A stretch of 64,000 nucleotides of DNA from Propionivibrio soli (GTDB taxonomy: Bacteria > Pseudomonadota > Gammaproteobacteria > Burkholderiales > Rhodocyclaceae), in the NCBI RefSeq assembly GCF_025770765.1, contig NZ_JANZKY010000010.1:62001-126000 (forward strand). Reading direction: 5' to 3'. The position numbers and the translations under genes were made by a program. The notes beneath the pieces were generated by a model. The model had not been told where the DNA came from, searched no databases, and worked only from the letters and a program-made list of their open reading frames with translations. Below, one piece after another: positions 7,647 through 18,692 of the stretch. How positions within the stretch are numbered: position 1 is the stretch's first letter; the number at the start of each line of letters is the position of its first letter.

Positions 7647-8882
7647 ATGCGAGCCCAAGCGCCGTTCCATGTCATGCTCAAACCGATCGGCGCACAGTGC
7701 AACCTGCGTTGCGACTACTGCTTCTATCTGGAAAAGGCGGCGCTGTTTCCTGAGCGACGAGGCGCGGCCTTACGGATGACCGAAGCGACGCTGGAGTCCG
7801 TGGTGCACCAGATCATCGAGGCCCGAGCACCTGGACAAGACGAGGTTGTCTTCGCCTGGCAAGGGGGCGAACCGACGCTGATGGGCCTGCCGTTTTTCGA
7901 AAAAGCCATCGCCTTGCAATCCCGCTATGCGCCGCCCGGCGTCCGCATAGCGAACACCTTCCAGACCAACGGTGTCCTTGTCGACGAAAACTTCGCTCGC
8001 TTTTTCCGCGAACACGGGTTTCTTGTCGGTGTCAGTATCGACGGTCCCGAAGCCCTGCACGACCGGTTCCGACGTGATGCGGCCGGCCGCGGCTCGTTTT
8101 CCCGTGTTATGGCGGGCATCGAGGCTATGAGCCGGCATGGAGTCGAGTACAACCTCATGACCTCAGTGCAACGCCACAATGCCTCACATCCGGAAGACGT
8201 CTATGACTTCCTGATCGGGCTCGGCTCTCCGTTTATCCAATTCATTCCGATCGTAGAGCCCGACCCGGAACACACGGTAAGCGAACGTTCGCTTACCGGC
8301 GAATCGTGGGGCGAATTTCTTACCCGCGTTTTCCATCGGTGGAGGAAATATGACGTCGGCCGGGTGTTCGTCCAACACTTCGACATGGCGCTCGGTGTCC
8401 ATCTCGGGCACCCCGCGTCCTTGTGCGTGCATGCGCCGCAATGCGGACGAGGCTTGGCGCTTGAGCATAATGGCGACCTCTTCAGCTGCGACCATTTCGT
8501 CGACGCAGACCATCGGCTTGGCAATCTGCTTCACGAGAATCTGGCACAACTCGCCGACGGACATCGTCAGCAAGAGTTTGGGGCCGAAAAATCGCGATTC
8601 CTGCCCGATGCGTGCCGACAGTGCCCCCACTTGCATCTTTGCCATGGCGGATGCCCAAAGGACCGCCTGCTGCCCACGGCATCCGGCCGTCTCAACTGGC
8701 TATGCAGCGGATACGCACGATTCTTCGAGGAAAGCCGCCCGTATTTCCTCGCCATGATTTCCGCGCTCAACCGCGGGCTGCCAGCCGCCGAGTTTGATCG
8801 ATTTCTCCCCGCCGACCCCATCTCAGTTGACCATCGTAGCCACGGCGAGGATGACGCAACACGTCGAAGTAGCATCGGTTAG
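7647..8882 (+). CDS. Anaerobic sulfatase-maturating enzyme (radical SAM/SPASM)
   Basis: Radical SAM enzyme of 411 residues with the cluster motif CNLRCDYC (Cys18, Cys22, Cys25), a GGEPTL SAM-binding segment near residue 75, and a C-terminal SPASM domain containing CGRG, CDHF, CRQCPHLHLC and HGGCPKD. The family oxidises the active-site Cys or Ser of sulfatases to formylglycine without oxygen. It lies 32 bases after the Cys-type sulfatase and almost certainly activates it in the cytoplasm, which agrees with the sulfatase having no export signal. The C-terminal tail of about 30 residues (after LPADP) is hydrophilic and looks variable. Cys-type sulfatases can also be matured aerobically by FGE; no FGE gene is in the window. 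Confidence 0.92.
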   Translation: MRAQAPFHVMLKPIGAQCNLRCDYCFYLEKAALFPERRGAALRMTEATLESVVHQIIEARAPGQDEVVFAWQGGEPTLMGLPFFEKAIALQSRYAPPGVRIANTFQTNGVLVDENFARFFREHGFLVGVSIDGPEALHDRFRRDAAGRGSFSRVMAGIEAMSRHGVEYNLMTSVQRHNASHPEDVYDFLIGLGSPFIQFIPIVEPDPEHTVSERSLTGESWGEFLTRVFHRWRKYDVGRVFVQHFDMALGVHLGHPASLCVHAPQCGRGLALEHNGDLFSCDHFVDADHRLGNLLHENLAQLADGHRQQEFGAEKSRFLPDACRQCPHLHLCHGGCPKDRLLPTASGRLNWLCSGYARFFEESRPYFLAMISALNRGLPAAEFDRFLPADPISVDHRSHGEDDATRRSSIG

Positions 8883-8910
8883 GCAAACATCACTTGCACG
8901 ACACCCAAAC

Positions 8911-8918
8911 AAAGGAGG
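8911..8918 (+). promoter_or_regulatory. Strong ribosome-binding site fixing the galM start
   Basis: AAAGGAGG lies five bases before the ATG at 8923. The reading frame stays open 43 codons further upstream, into the maturase gene. The Shine-Dalgarno site together with the signal peptide that begins at 8923 settles the start. Confidence 0.75.
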
Positions 8919-8922
8919 GCAC

Positions 8923-10068
8923 ATGAAGAAGAATGGATGGCTGTCTGTTTTCGCTTTTTGCTCCGTCATTGGTACGCCAACGTATGCGGAGAATGTCGAC
9001 AATCTGCTTGTGGACGCCGCTGCATTCCAAAAGGATCTTCAGGGCATCCGGACAGATCTTTACACGCTTCGAAACAGAACGGGACTGTCCGCACAGGTAA
9101 CCAACTACGGAGCCAAGCTCGTCACACTCATTGTGCCGGATAGAAATGGCGTGCCCGCCGACATCGTGATGGGTTATGACAACATCGACCGTTATCTCAC
9201 CGCGAATCCCAATTTCGGATCGACGGTCGGACGATATGCGAACCGGATTTCCAACGCGAGTTTCACGCTGGACGGGGCGACCTATACCCTTACCAAAAAT
9301 GATGGGGACAATACGCTGCACGGAGGAAACAAGTCCTTCCGGCACGTGGTTTGGCAAGCGACCCGGATCGACGACTCAACGGTCGCCTTCACGTACTACT
9401 CCAAAGACGGTGAAGAAGGATACCCGGGCAACCTCAATGTCCGCGTCGTCTACGCGCTGACCGACAACAATGAGCTAAGAATCGAGTACCAGGCAACGAC
9501 CGACAAACCGACGGTTCTCAACCTCACCAACCATTCCTTCTTCAACCTGGCCGGCCATGGGAATGGCGACGTGCTCGGTCAGTTGCTGGAGGTCAACGCT
9601 TCCGGTTATACGCGGGTGAAAGCTGGTTTCATTCCCACCGGCGAGATTGTTCCGGTCGCTGGCACGCCGATGGACTTTCGCAAGCCGACACCCGTCGGGG
9701 CCCGCATTCGGGATGATTACCCCGAGCTCCGCATGCCGGCGACACCAGGTTACGACCAGAATTTCGTTCTCGACAAGAAACCCGGGCAACTCTCGTTCGC
9801 CGCCCGTGTCACCGATCCCAAATCCGGAAGAGTCATGGAGTTGTTTACCACGGAGCCCGGTCTTCAGGTGTTCTCAGGGCAGAACTCGAACGGCGCAGGT
9901 GGTTTTGTCGGTAAGCGCGGCGTCCCGTACAACGTGTACAGCAGCCTCTGCTTGGAACCGCAGCATTTCCCTGATTCGCCAAATCGGCCGGAGTTTCCGA
10001 GTACGGTACTGCGGCCCGGCGAGTGGTACTCGCAAACATCGGCGTATCGTTTCTCGACGACGCGCTAA
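8923..10068 (+). CDS. galM: Aldose 1-epimerase (galactose mutarotase), exported
   Basis: Mutarotase of 381 residues that interconverts alpha and beta anomers of galactose and other aldoses. A signal peptide is visible (MKKNGWLSVFAFCSVIGTPT, likely cleaved after TYA at residue 22), so the enzyme should work in the periplasm. Family motifs are present: FGSTVGRYANRI, NDGDNTLHGG, the catalytic histidine in NLTNHSFFNL and the catalytic glutamate in SLCLEPQHFPDSPN. It follows the maturase by 40 bases and precedes galT by 228 bases. Exported GalM proteins occur in several Gram-negative bacteria, but it is notable to find one in the galactose cluster of a betaproteobacterium. Function is secure; location is inferred from the leader. 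Confidence 0.92.
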   Translation: MKKNGWLSVFAFCSVIGTPTYAENVDNLLVDAAAFQKDLQGIRTDLYTLRNRTGLSAQVTNYGAKLVTLIVPDRNGVPADIVMGYDNIDRYLTANPNFGSTVGRYANRISNASFTLDGATYTLTKNDGDNTLHGGNKSFRHVVWQATRIDDSTVAFTYYSKDGEEGYPGNLNVRVVYALTDNNELRIEYQATTDKPTVLNLTNHSFFNLAGHGNGDVLGQLLEVNASGYTRVKAGFIPTGEIVPVAGTPMDFRKPTPVGARIRDDYPELRMPATPGYDQNFVLDKKPGQLSFAARVTDPKSGRVMELFTTEPGLQVFSGQNSNGAGGFVGKRGVPYNVYSSLCLEPQHFPDSPNRPEFPSTVLRPGEWYSQTSAYRFSTTR

Positions 10069-10272
10069 CTGCCGCCGCCCATCCCCGCCGGATCTGGCGG
10101 GGAACGATGTTCAGAAGTGCGCCAAGGACGACCAATCGGGATTTGTACTTCACGGCTGATTTCAATGAAAAATCGAGCGGTGGCGAACCGGCCCGATCCG
10201 CGGAAAATGCAAATCAGAGATAATTGCCTGAACGTCCTTGCCCACGTTTCTCAGTGGCATCAATGATTATGA

Positions 10273-11331
<1,059 letters not shown>

Positions 11332-11339
11332 TCCGTACC

Positions 11340-12494
11340 ATGACGCCACTCCAGAAAACTCGCCAGACTTTCACCGCTACATTTTCTGCACAGCCACAGC
11401 TATCGGTCCAGGCGCCCGGCCGCGTTAACCTGATCGGCGAGCACACCGATTACAACGATGGTTTCGTGCTTCCCTGCGCGATCGACTACCACACGGCAGT
11501 CTCTGGTTCGCAACGCAGCGATCGCCGGGTGCGCGTCATTGCTGCGGACTACGACGGAGAGCGCGACGAATTCTCGCTCGACGCACCAATCATTCCGAAC
11601 CCCGACAAGCTGTGGGCGAATTACGTCCGAGGCGTCGTGAAATACCTGCTCGAAGCTGGCGCAAACCTCACCGGAGCCGACCTTGCGATCAGCGGCAACG
11701 TGCCGCAGGGCGCCGGCCTCAGTTCCTCGGCCTCGCTTGAAGTTGCCACGGGGCAGTTCTTCAAGGCGCTCGGCAATCTCGCCCTCGACGCCACCGAACT
11801 GGCGCTGATCGGTCAGCGTGCAGAGAACCGTTTCGTCGGCTGTAACTGCGGCATCATGGATCAGTTGATCTCGGCGCGCGGCGAAGCCGGCCATGCCTTG
11901 CTGATCGATTGCCGTAGCCTCGCTGCGCAGTCCGTCTCCATGCCCGAAGGCATCGCGGTCGTCATCATCAATTCCAATGTCCAGCGCGGCCTGGTGGGTA
12001 GCGAATACAACACCCGCCGCCGCCAGTGCGAGGAAGCGGCGCGTTTCTTCGGCGTGAGGGCGCTGCGCGACGTAGACATGCCCACTTACGCCGCCAAGAG
12101 CGCCGGTCTCGACCCTGTCGTCGCCCGCCGCGCACGCCATATCATTACCGACAGTCAGCGTGCGCTCGACCTCGCCCAGGCCTTGCCCGCCGGCGACATG
12201 TCGCGCATCAGCCGGCTGATGGCAGACTCGCACACCTCGATGCGGGACGATTTCGAAATCACCTGTCCCCAGGTCGATGCGCTGGTAAAGATCGTCAAGG
12301 ACGTCGTCGGCGAAGCCGGCGGCGTGCGCATGACGGGTGGCGGTTTCGGCGGCTGCGTGGTGGCACTGGTGCCGAACGAACTTGTTACACGCGTCGGCGA
12401 AGCCGTCGCCGCTCGCTACACGGGTGAAACCGGACTGAGTGCAACGACGTACGTGTGCCACGCCTCCGCAGGCGCCGGCGTTTGTCCGTACTAG
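11340..12494 (+). CDS. galK: Galactokinase
   Basis: GHMP-family kinase of 384 residues that phosphorylates galactose at C1. The galactokinase signature [15 protein letters not shown] lies at residues 27-41, the ATP-binding loop is GAGLSSSAS, and the third GHMP motif is MTGGGFGGC near the C-terminus. The ATG at 11340 makes the N-terminus align with E. coli GalK ([10 protein letters not shown] against the E. coli lead-in before QAPGRVN). A GTG at 11328 would overlap the galT stop as GTGA and is the alternative. It is the last gene of the plus-strand run and is convergent with a chemoreceptor gene. Confidence 0.95.
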   Translation: MTPLQKTRQTFTATFSAQPQLSVQAPGRVNLIGEHTDYNDGFVLPCAIDYHTAVSGSQRSDRRVRVIAADYDGERDEFSLDAPIIPNPDKLWANYVRGVVKYLLEAGANLTGADLAISGNVPQGAGLSSSASLEVATGQFFKALGNLALDATELALIGQRAENRFVGCNCGIMDQLISARGEAGHALLIDCRSLAAQSVSMPEGIAVVIINSNVQRGLVGSEYNTRRRQCEEAARFFGVRALRDVDMPTYAAKSAGLDPVVARRARHIITDSQRALDLAQALPAGDMSRISRLMADSHTSMRDDFEITCPQVDALVKIVKDVVGEAGGVRMTGGGFGGCVVALVPNELVTRVGEAVAARYTGETGLSATTYVCHASAGAGVCPY

Positions 12495-12648
12495 GCAGAG
12501 CCTTCGAGGCCGATCCCATTCGACGCGCTCCGTGCGGGAAAGCGCCTTGGGGATTTAACTGCTGCCCGAGGCACCCCGGTGTTGCATCCCGGCGCTCCTA
12601 ACCCTAACCACGCCACTACGCCGATCTGACCGTCACCTAACTGAACCT

Positions 12649-14259
12649 CTAGAGGCGGTACGCCGCGACGATACCGCTCATTTCGCGCGCCAACTCATCG
12701 AGGTGACGTGCCGAGTCGGCGCTGTTCTTCGCGGCCGCGCTGCTTTCCTCGGCCATCTGCGCAATGCTTTCGACGCTACGCGCGATGGTGTTGCTCGCCT
12801 GGCTCTGCTCGCGGATGGCGGAGCTGATCTCCTCGACCATGCTGACCGAGCTTTGACTGCCATGGCCGATCTCCTTGATCACCGAATTGGCTTCGCCGGC
12901 TTTGTTGACCCCGGTTCCGACCAGGCCAACGGCATTGACCATGCTCTCCGCGGCTTCTTTGGAGACGGTCGAGATCGATTCGACCATGCGCGAAATCTCG
13001 GTCGTCGAAGACGCCGTGCGCTCCGCCAACTTGCGCACTTCATCCGCTACGACGGCAAACCCCCGGCCCTGCTCGCCGGCACGCGCAGCCTCGATGGCGG
13101 CATTGAGGGCAAGCAGATTCGTCTGGTCGGCCACTTCCTTGATCACCGAGACAATCGACGAAATCTGCGCGCTGCTCGCTTCGAGTTCGCGCATCCGCTC
13201 AGCCGTCCGGTTTACCGATTCGGCAATCCGGTTGATCGCGCCGACCGTTTCACCGATCACGCCTTCGCCGACGGCGGCGCTTCGACCCGACTGTACTGAA
13301 AGCGCATGCGCCTCTTCGGCACGGTCGCTGACGTGGGTGATACTCACGGTCATCTGCTCGATGCTGGCCGCCATGTTGGACGCCGAGTCGCTCTGCTGCG
13401 ACGACGCCACGGCTACTTCGCCCGACGCCAAGGCGAGCTGTGACGACGCCTCGGTCACCTTGGCCGCCCCGCTAGCAATCGATTCCAGGTTTGCCCGGAG
13501 CTTGGCAACCAAGCGGTTCAGAGCATTCGAAACTTCGGCGATTTCGTCTTTGCCGAAGATCGGCACGCGCACGGTGAAATCCAGATTGCCCTCGATGCGC
13601 GCCACTGCTTCACCAATTGACGATAGCGAGCGCCCAATGCCGCGGATGACGAAGAAGCTGATGAGACCGATGATGAGCGAGGCCGTAAGCGTGATTGCGA
13701 AAACGGCCCATAGCCCGCGGTTGGCGGCCGACTCTGCGGTTCCCATATGCTCGTCCGCGTCCTTGTCATTAACCTTGACGTGCTCTTCGATCAGAGCATG
13801 CAGTTTTTCGCGCGTCGTCGCCATACTGGTCGCCAAGGCAAGGGCGCCGGCTTTGTCGTTATTGCGAGATTTTTCGATTACGCTCGCGAGTTGCGTGAAA
13901 TAGGCCGTCGCTGCGGCTTTCTCATCGGCGAACAACTGCTTTCCACGTTCCGTTCGCAGCAAGGGCTCGTAGTCGCGCAACGCCTGCTCGACCTTCTTTA
14001 TTCCGTCCTGGATGTCGCGTTCGCGCGCCTGCATTTGCTCGGGGTTATCGGAAAGCAAATGCCGGTACATGGCGAGTGCAACGTCCTTCTGCCCGTTGCC
14101 TAGGTTGCTGAGGATTCGCATGCTCGGAACCGATTTCTGATCGAAATAGCTCAGCGCCGCGTCGAGGGACCTCGAAACGTAAAGGCCCAGCCCACCGACC
14201 GCGATAAGCGCGACGATGGCACTGAGGGCAAGGGTTTTCAGTTTCTTGGATATATTCAC
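12649..14259 (-). CDS. Methyl-accepting chemotaxis protein
   Basis: Chemoreceptor of 536 residues. It has a first transmembrane helix (about residues 8-28), a periplasmic four-helix-bundle ligand domain (30-185), a second helix ([20 protein letters not shown]), a HAMP segment, and a signalling hairpin whose tip reads [19 protein letters not shown]. There is no obvious C-terminal CheR-tethering pentapeptide; the protein ends AAYRL. The frame is open upstream to 14355, but the GTG at 14259 is chosen because GAGGA lies eight bases before it and the membrane anchor begins right after. It stands alone and is convergent with galK. The ligand is unknown. Confidence 0.9.
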   Translation of the reverse strand: MNISKKLKTLALSAIVALIAVGGLGLYVSRSLDAALSYFDQKSVPSMRILSNLGNGQKDVALAMYRHLLSDNPEQMQARERDIQDGIKKVEQALRDYEPLLRTERGKQLFADEKAAATAYFTQLASVIEKSRNNDKAGALALATSMATTREKLHALIEEHVKVNDKDADEHMGTAESAANRGLWAVFAITLTASLIIGLISFFVIRGIGRSLSSIGEAVARIEGNLDFTVRVPIFGKDEIAEVSNALNRLVAKLRANLESIASGAAKVTEASSQLALASGEVAVASSQQSDSASNMAASIEQMTVSITHVSDRAEEAHALSVQSGRSAAVGEGVIGETVGAINRIAESVNRTAERMRELEASSAQISSIVSVIKEVADQTNLLALNAAIEAARAGEQGRGFAVVADEVRKLAERTASSTTEISRMVESISTVSKEAAESMVNAVGLVGTGVNKAGEANSVIKEIGHGSQSSVSMVEEISSAIREQSQASNTIARSVESIAQMAEESSAAAKNSADSARHLDELAREMSGIVAAYRL

Positions 14260-14433
14260 GTTGTTCGTCCTCGGGTTGTCAGAATGGCAGCTCGCCGACA
14301 TGAATCCTAATGGCGACGCGAGGACGCGGAAATCGGGCGATTCCCGGTATTTCACTTCTCAATTCCCGATGAGAACGCTTCTCATTGCAGAAACAGCGAT
14401 TCGCGTTTGCGAATACCGCTGAATGGAGCGCTC

Positions 14434-14469
14434 AAAAAAGAAAACCGTCCGCGTTATTTTGCGGACGGT
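14434..14469 (-). terminator. Rho-independent terminator after the double winged-helix gene
   Basis: On the minus strand a 9-bp perfect stem ACCGTCCGC/GCGGACGGT (14461-14469 with 14444-14452), with an A/T-rich 8-base loop, is followed by TTTCTTTTTT. It begins 25 bases after the stop of the gene at 14494, so that gene is a unit separate from the downstream chemoreceptor. Confidence 0.88.
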
Positions 14470-14493
14470 GCAAAGGCACTGCCAAGTGTAAGA

Positions 14494-15078
14494 TCAGGCG
14501 GCGAGCAACTGCTCGATCAGCCCATCGCAGGGCTTCATCGCCCGCCGGCGCGTACGCCGGCGCAAGTTGATTTCCGCACGCGTGAGTGGCGCCGGGCGGT
14601 CAGCATTACGACCCCGCCCATCGGCATAAACCGCGGCCATCGGACCGCTTGTGTTCCGATGCCAATCAACGATATGGACGCGCTTCTGGGCCAGCAGCGC
14701 TTCCATGTAACGCGCATTCTTGATCGTGTTGCGGGAAAGCCCGGTGGCGAGCGCGATCTGGCGATAGGTCATGGGGCCAAGGCGTTTCAGCGCAGCGACG
14801 ATCTTTGCCATTCCTACCGAGTCGCGATCGACCTGTTCGAATTTTGGTTTCGGCAAGTCGCGCCCTACACCGGCCCGGTACAAGGCGGTCGAAAACCCGT
14901 TGCTGGTTTTCCGCCACCCGGCGATGTGAATCTGTTTCGCTTCGCGCATCGTCTTGAGATAACGCCCGCCCGAAAGCGTCGTCACGGCGATGAAGGCGTG
15001 CTGGGCAATCTCGCGCGCGGAGAGCGGACCCTTCTCCTCAAGTACGGCGAGTATCCTCTGTATGGCCGGCGTCATCAT
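14494..15078 (-). CDS. Protein with two tandem winged-helix-like repeats
   Basis: I do not recognise a named family. The 194-residue protein consists of two similar units, roughly residues 5-70 and 90-155. Both contain an HTH-like helix pair (GPLSAREIAQH in the first, GPMTYRQIALATGLSRNT in the second), then RY(L/M), then a wing-like ending (QIHIAGWRKTSNG and RVHIVDWHRNTSG, followed by ALYRAG and AVYADG). The C-terminus is strongly basic (NLRRRTRRR). This points to a DNA-binding protein from an internal duplication; similar repeats occur in small regulators of Burkholderiales and phages, as far as I recall. An AGGGGGGG run precedes the two adjacent ATGs at 15078 and 15075. It has its own terminator. 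Target and role are unknown. Confidence 0.75.
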   Translation of the reverse strand: MMTPAIQRILAVLEEKGPLSAREIAQHAFIAVTTLSGGRYLKTMREAKQIHIAGWRKTSNGFSTALYRAGVGRDLPKPKFEQVDRDSVGMAKIVAALKRLGPMTYRQIALATGLSRNTIKNARYMEALLAQKRVHIVDWHRNTSGPMAAVYADGRGRNADRPAPLTRAEINLRRRTRRRAMKPCDGLIEQLLAA

Positions 15079-15616
15079 TTTGCCCCCCCTGTTCCCGGCA
15101 AGAAAGCGCCGATCAATGTCGCGGTCGGAGTCGTTCTGTTCGTCGTCTGATTCATCTTTCCGTATCACCAGAATAGGCTGTCGTTTGGTTGCTCGCCAGC
15201 GGTCGCATCTTTCAGTTCGCCGAACACAAACGTCGAAGCGAGACACGACCACACGCGTATAAGTATCGATAAGTGATAGTCGGTCGGGTATCGGGCAATT
15301 CCCTATTTGGAGCTGCTAAATACCTGAAGGCCGCCTCGCCGACTGTCGAACGCGGCGCACCACCCGGCGCGTTCGCAACCAATGGCTACAGAGATGTTTA
15401 CGGCAGCGTTCGCCGTAACCGTAGATGAATTAATGCGCTTTGTTTGCCCCGGCAAACAGAGGCAGCGCTCTGATGAGGGCCGAGCTAAGGGAAAACGGAA
15501 CTGAAGGCGTTTGAGTTGAATCAGGGAATGGTAACCCCGGGGAGTTACCGGGAAGCTGTAGGAAGCTTTGTGGAGGGGACAAGAAGAAACGTGGGTAAGC
15601 CGAACGTTTAGCACGC
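15079..15616. other. Intergenic region with small hairpins, no supported gene
   Basis: About 540 bases separate the double winged-helix gene from the small hypothetical gene. Two short perfect hairpins are visible: GTTTGCC-CC-GGCAAAC at 15442-15457 and GGTAAC/GTTACC around 15529-15548. Neither has a T-run. A minus-strand frame of about 105 codons at 15303-15620 lacks any domain-like composition and is not called. The promoter of the winged-helix gene should lie near 15100-15260. Confidence 0.5.
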
Positions 15617-15823
15617 TCAAGAAAGCTTGCCGGCTTCGTCCTTGATGAGATTCAGCTTGGTCCGCGCACGGTGCAACAGTTCATTCAGTTCGCGCACCTT
15701 CGCGTAATCGTCGCCATGCGATTCATCCGCCAGCCGCCGACCCATCTCCTGGATGACGACGAACAGATCGAGCATCTCGTCGATCGTCTCTATCCGCTCG
15801 CTTTCCCGACTTCCGTCAAGCAT
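15617..15823 (-). CDS. Small hypothetical protein, acidic and helical
   Basis: This 68-residue protein is rich in Glu, Asp, Leu and Arg and should be mostly alpha-helical (DEMLDLFVVIQEMGRRLADE, then VRELNELLHRARTKLN). There is no signal peptide or membrane segment. The ATG at 15823 is preferred because AAAGAGG lies nine bases upstream, whereas the in-frame ATG at 15832 touches that site. It follows the PolB-like exonuclease gene on the opposite side of a 97-base gap in the same direction upstream of it. I do not recognise the family. Codon use resembles that of neighbouring genes, which supports a real gene. Confidence 0.6.
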   Translation of the reverse strand: MLDGSRESERIETIDEMLDLFVVIQEMGRRLADESHGDDYAKVRELNELLHRARTKLNLIKDEAGKLS

Positions 15824-15920
15824 CGCTTCCATCCTCTTTATTACAACGCCATGCTAGCGGAGCAAAGCAAGTTTCACAACCACCGCGTACCAGGACAGGG
15901 GAAAGGGGCGGCAACCGGTT

Positions 15921-16709
15921 TCAGTCTCCCCAGGCCGCGAGGAATTCCTGCCAGTGCGGCTTGTTCAAGCGCGCCAGTTCGCCGCGCACGAAATCGATTT
16001 CGGCGTCATACTCCGCCCGCGTAATTTCGCCGCGCATGAGCCGAAAACGGATGAAAACCAGATAGGTGTTCATCACGTCGGTCTCGCAGTAGTCTCGAAC
16101 GCCGGCAATCTCGCCTTTCTGCCAGGCATCCCACACTTTGCCGCCGTCCATTCCCAGCTTGCCCGGAAAGCCGATGAGTTTCGCCAGAGCATCGAGCGGC
16201 GCGCATGCCCGCGGCTGGTACATGGCCAGGAGGTCCATGAGGTCGAGATGACGCGTGTGGTACCGGCTGATGTAGTTATTCCACTTGAAGTCGCGACTGT
16301 CGCCGTAGTCGCCGTCGCCAAGATCCCAGTAACGAGGCGCCGCAACGCCGTGTATCAGGCCGCGGTAGTGCAAGACCGGCAGGTCGAAGCCGCCGCCGTT
16401 CCATGAAACGAGTTGCGGGGTGAACTTTTCTACACCGTCGAAAAAACGCTGGATGATCTCCGCTTCGTTCTGTTCCGGTTCCGCCAGCGACCACACTCGT
16501 AGATCCTTGCCAGAACGCAGCACACAGGAGATCACCGCCACACGCTGCAGGTGGTGCGGCAAGAAATCGTTGCCGCTCTGCGCACGGCGCTGCTGGAAGG
16601 CGATTTCAGCCACTTCGGCGTCCGACAGTGACGGATCGAGATCGTGCAAACGCCGCAGTCCCGGCACATCGGGAATTGTCTCGATATCGAAAACAAGGAC
16701 GGGATGCAT
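15921..16709 (-). CDS. Predicted 3'-5' exonuclease, PolB-related (DEDD)
   Basis: Exonuclease-like protein of 262 residues. The DEDD motifs are visible: VFDIET at residues 5-10 (ExoI), SWNGGGFDLPVL near residue 105 (ExoII) and YCETDVMNTY near residue 210 (ExoIII). This is the pattern of the DNA_pol_B_exo2 family, described as relatives of the proofreading domain of family B polymerases; their cellular role is not firmly established. The start ATG at 16709 lies one base from the cysM stop, so the two are translationally coupled. A longer frame upstream overlaps cysM and lacks domain character. Position at the end of the heptose-cysM operon does not reveal a specific partner. Confidence 0.85.
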   Translation of the reverse strand: MHPVLVFDIETIPDVPGLRRLHDLDPSLSDAEVAEIAFQQRRAQSGNDFLPHHLQRVAVISCVLRSGKDLRVWSLAEPEQNEAEIIQRFFDGVEKFTPQLVSWNGGGFDLPVLHYRGLIHGVAAPRYWDLGDGDYGDSRDFKWNNYISRYHTRHLDLMDLLAMYQPRACAPLDALAKLIGFPGKLGMDGGKVWDAWQKGEIAGVRDYCETDVMNTYLVFIRFRLMRGEITRAEYDAEIDFVRGELARLNKPHWQEFLAAWGD

Positions 16710-16710
16710 C

Positions 16711-17610
16711 TCAGCCCGGGAACACGCCGGTTGAAAGATAGCGATCACCACGGTCGCACACGATCGACACGATGGTGGCATTCTCCACCTCGCGCGCGAT
16801 GCGCAACGCCACGGCCATAGCGCCGCCTGACGAGACTCCGGCGAAGATGCCCTCCTCGGCGGCAAGACGTCGCGTCATTTCTTCGGCCTCGCCCTGCGTT
16901 ACTGGCTCGACGCGGTCCACACGGGAACGATCAAATATCTTCGGCAAGTAGGCCTCGGGCCATTTGCGAATGCCCGCAATCTGCGATCCGGGTGCCGGCT
17001 CGCAGCCGATGACGCACACAGCGGGGTTCTGTTCCTTGAGATAACATGAGACGCCCATGATCGTCCCGGTCGTCCCCATACTGCTCACGAAATGGGTTAC
17101 CCGGCCGTTGGTGTCGAGCCAGATCTCGGGACCCGTTCCTTCGTAATGGGCCAGCGGATTGTCCGGATTGGCGAACTGGTCGAGGATGGTGCCGCGACCT
17201 TCGTTGCGCATTTTCTCCGCAACGTCGCGGGCGAGCTCCATACCGCCATCGCGCGGCGTCAGAACGAGTTCGGCTCCGAATGCCCGCATCGTCTGCCGGC
17301 GTTCCATGCTCTGATTCTCCGGCATAACGAGGATCATCCGATAACCGCCCATCGCAGCTGCCATCGCCAGCGCAATTCCCGTGTTCCCGGATGTGGCCTC
17401 GATCAGTGTGTCGCCAGGCTTTATGTCGCCGCGCTGCTCGGCTCGGCGGATCATCGAGAGCGCGGGACGATCCTTGACCGACCCGGCCGGATTGTTTCCC
17501 TCGAGCTTGGCCAGCACCACGTTGCCGCGGGCCGCAATGTCGGCACCCGGTAGGCGTTTGAGGCGTACCAGCGGCGTGCCGCCCACATAGTCGTCGAGCG
17601 TCTTATACAT
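16711..17610 (-). CDS. cysM: Cysteine synthase B
   Basis: PLP-dependent O-acetylserine sulfhydrylase of 299 residues, which makes cysteine from O-acetylserine and sulfide or thiosulfate. The PLP lysine is Lys46 in NPAGSVKDR, the substrate-binding loop is ATSGNTG, and the phosphate-binding loop is SSMGTTGT. The short length and the sequence around the loop favour CysM over CysK. Its start overlaps the stop of hldD by eight bases and its stop nearly touches the exonuclease start. The hldD-cysM linkage is common in betaproteobacteria. Confidence 0.93.
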   Translation of the reverse strand: MYKTLDDYVGGTPLVRLKRLPGADIAARGNVVLAKLEGNNPAGSVKDRPALSMIRRAEQRGDIKPGDTLIEATSGNTGIALAMAAAMGGYRMILVMPENQSMERRQTMRAFGAELVLTPRDGGMELARDVAEKMRNEGRGTILDQFANPDNPLAHYEGTGPEIWLDTNGRVTHFVSSMGTTGTIMGVSCYLKEQNPAVCVIGCEPAPGSQIAGIRKWPEAYLPKIFDRSRVDRVEPVTQGEAEEMTRRLAAEEGIFAGVSSGGAMAVALRIAREVENATIVSIVCDRGDRYLSTGVFPG

Positions 17611-18598
17611 GGCTATTCAACCATTCGACGTATTGGGCAACGCCTTCTTCGACGTTGGCGAAAGACGCCGTATAGCCGGCGGCACGCAGTTTCGTCAGGT
17701 CGGCCTGCGTGAAACTCTGGTACTTGCCCTTGAGCGCATCGGGAAACGGGATGTACTCGATAAGCCCCTGCTTGAGCAACGCGGCCAAAGGCTGCGCAGA
17801 TTCCCCACGCAACGCACGGCAGCTATTCACGTTCGCCACCGCCAGCTCGTTGAAGCTTTGCGCGCGGCCGGTCCCGACGTTGAAAATCCCGGACTCGTTC
17901 GGATGAGCAAGGAAGAACAGATTGACTTTCGCAACGTCGCCGACGTAAACGAAATCGCGTTTCTGCTCGCCGTTCCCGTAGCCGTCGCAGCCCTCGAACA
18001 GCTTGACCTTGTTCTCGGCGCGAAACTGGTTGTAATGGTGAAATGCCACCGACGCCATCCGCCCCTTGTGCGATTCGCGCGGTCCATAGACATTGAAGTA
18101 GCGAAAGCCAACGATCTGCGCCGTCGCCTTGCGCAGCCGTTGGCGCACGATCTGGTCGAAGAGGAATTTCGAGTAACCGTAGACGTTCAGCGGCGCTTCG
18201 AACTCGCGTTCCTCCCGAAATTCGCGGCTTCCACCGTAGGTAGCGGCACTGGAGGCATACAAGAACTGCACCTCCTGATCCTGGCACCAGTCGAGCAGCG
18301 AAAGCGAGTAGCGGAAGTTGTTTTCCATCATGTAGCGGCCGTCCGACTCCATGGTGTCCGAACAGGCGCCTTCATGGAAAACGGCTTGGACGGTACCGTT
18401 GAAGTGACCGGACCGCACGCGTTCAAGGAATTCTTGCTTGTCGAGGTAATCGGCGATCTCGCAATCGACGAGATTCTTGAACTTGTCGGCCCTCGTCAGG
18501 TTGTCGACCGCAACGATCTTCGTAATGCCTGCGTCGTTCAATGCCTTGACGATGTTGGCGCCGATGAAACCGGCCGCGCCGGTCACGATGGTATACAT
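17603..18598 (-). CDS. hldD: ADP-L-glycero-D-manno-heptose 6-epimerase
   Basis: Short-chain dehydrogenase-fold epimerase of 331 residues that performs the last step of ADP-heptose synthesis for the LPS inner core. The dinucleotide motif TGAAGFIG lies at residues 6-13, the catalytic YxxxK is YGYSKFLFD, and the conserved [10 protein letters not shown] segment follows. The ATG at 18598 starts the protein directly at the Rossmann fold; a 12-residue longer start is possible but has no family support. It lies downstream of the heptose kinase gene with a gap of about 95 bases. The substrate comes from the kinase and an adenylyltransferase that is not in this window. Confidence 0.94.
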   Translation of the reverse strand: MYTIVTGAAGFIGANIVKALNDAGITKIVAVDNLTRADKFKNLVDCEIADYLDKQEFLERVRSGHFNGTVQAVFHEGACSDTMESDGRYMMENNFRYSLSLLDWCQDQEVQFLYASSAATYGGSREFREEREFEAPLNVYGYSKFLFDQIVRQRLRKATAQIVGFRYFNVYGPRESHKGRMASVAFHHYNQFRAENKVKLFEGCDGYGNGEQKRDFVYVGDVAKVNLFFLAHPNESGIFNVGTGRAQSFNELAVANVNSCRALRGESAQPLAALLKQGLIEYIPFPDALKGKYQSFTQADLTKLRAAGYTASFANVEEGVAQYVEWLNSHV

Positions 18599-18692
18599 GG
18601 GATCTCCTTGGGTGGCATGCAAGCATGCCGTCACTGTCGGTACGCGGCGCGGTAATCACTCGCGTCCCAACGTTGGTGTTCGCTCCGGCTCC

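Noticed and set aside
15303-15620. Minus-strand frame of 105 codons in the gap before the winged-helix gene
   Set aside because: Composition is rich in Ser, Arg and Cys without hydrophobic periodicity, and there is no ribosome-binding site.
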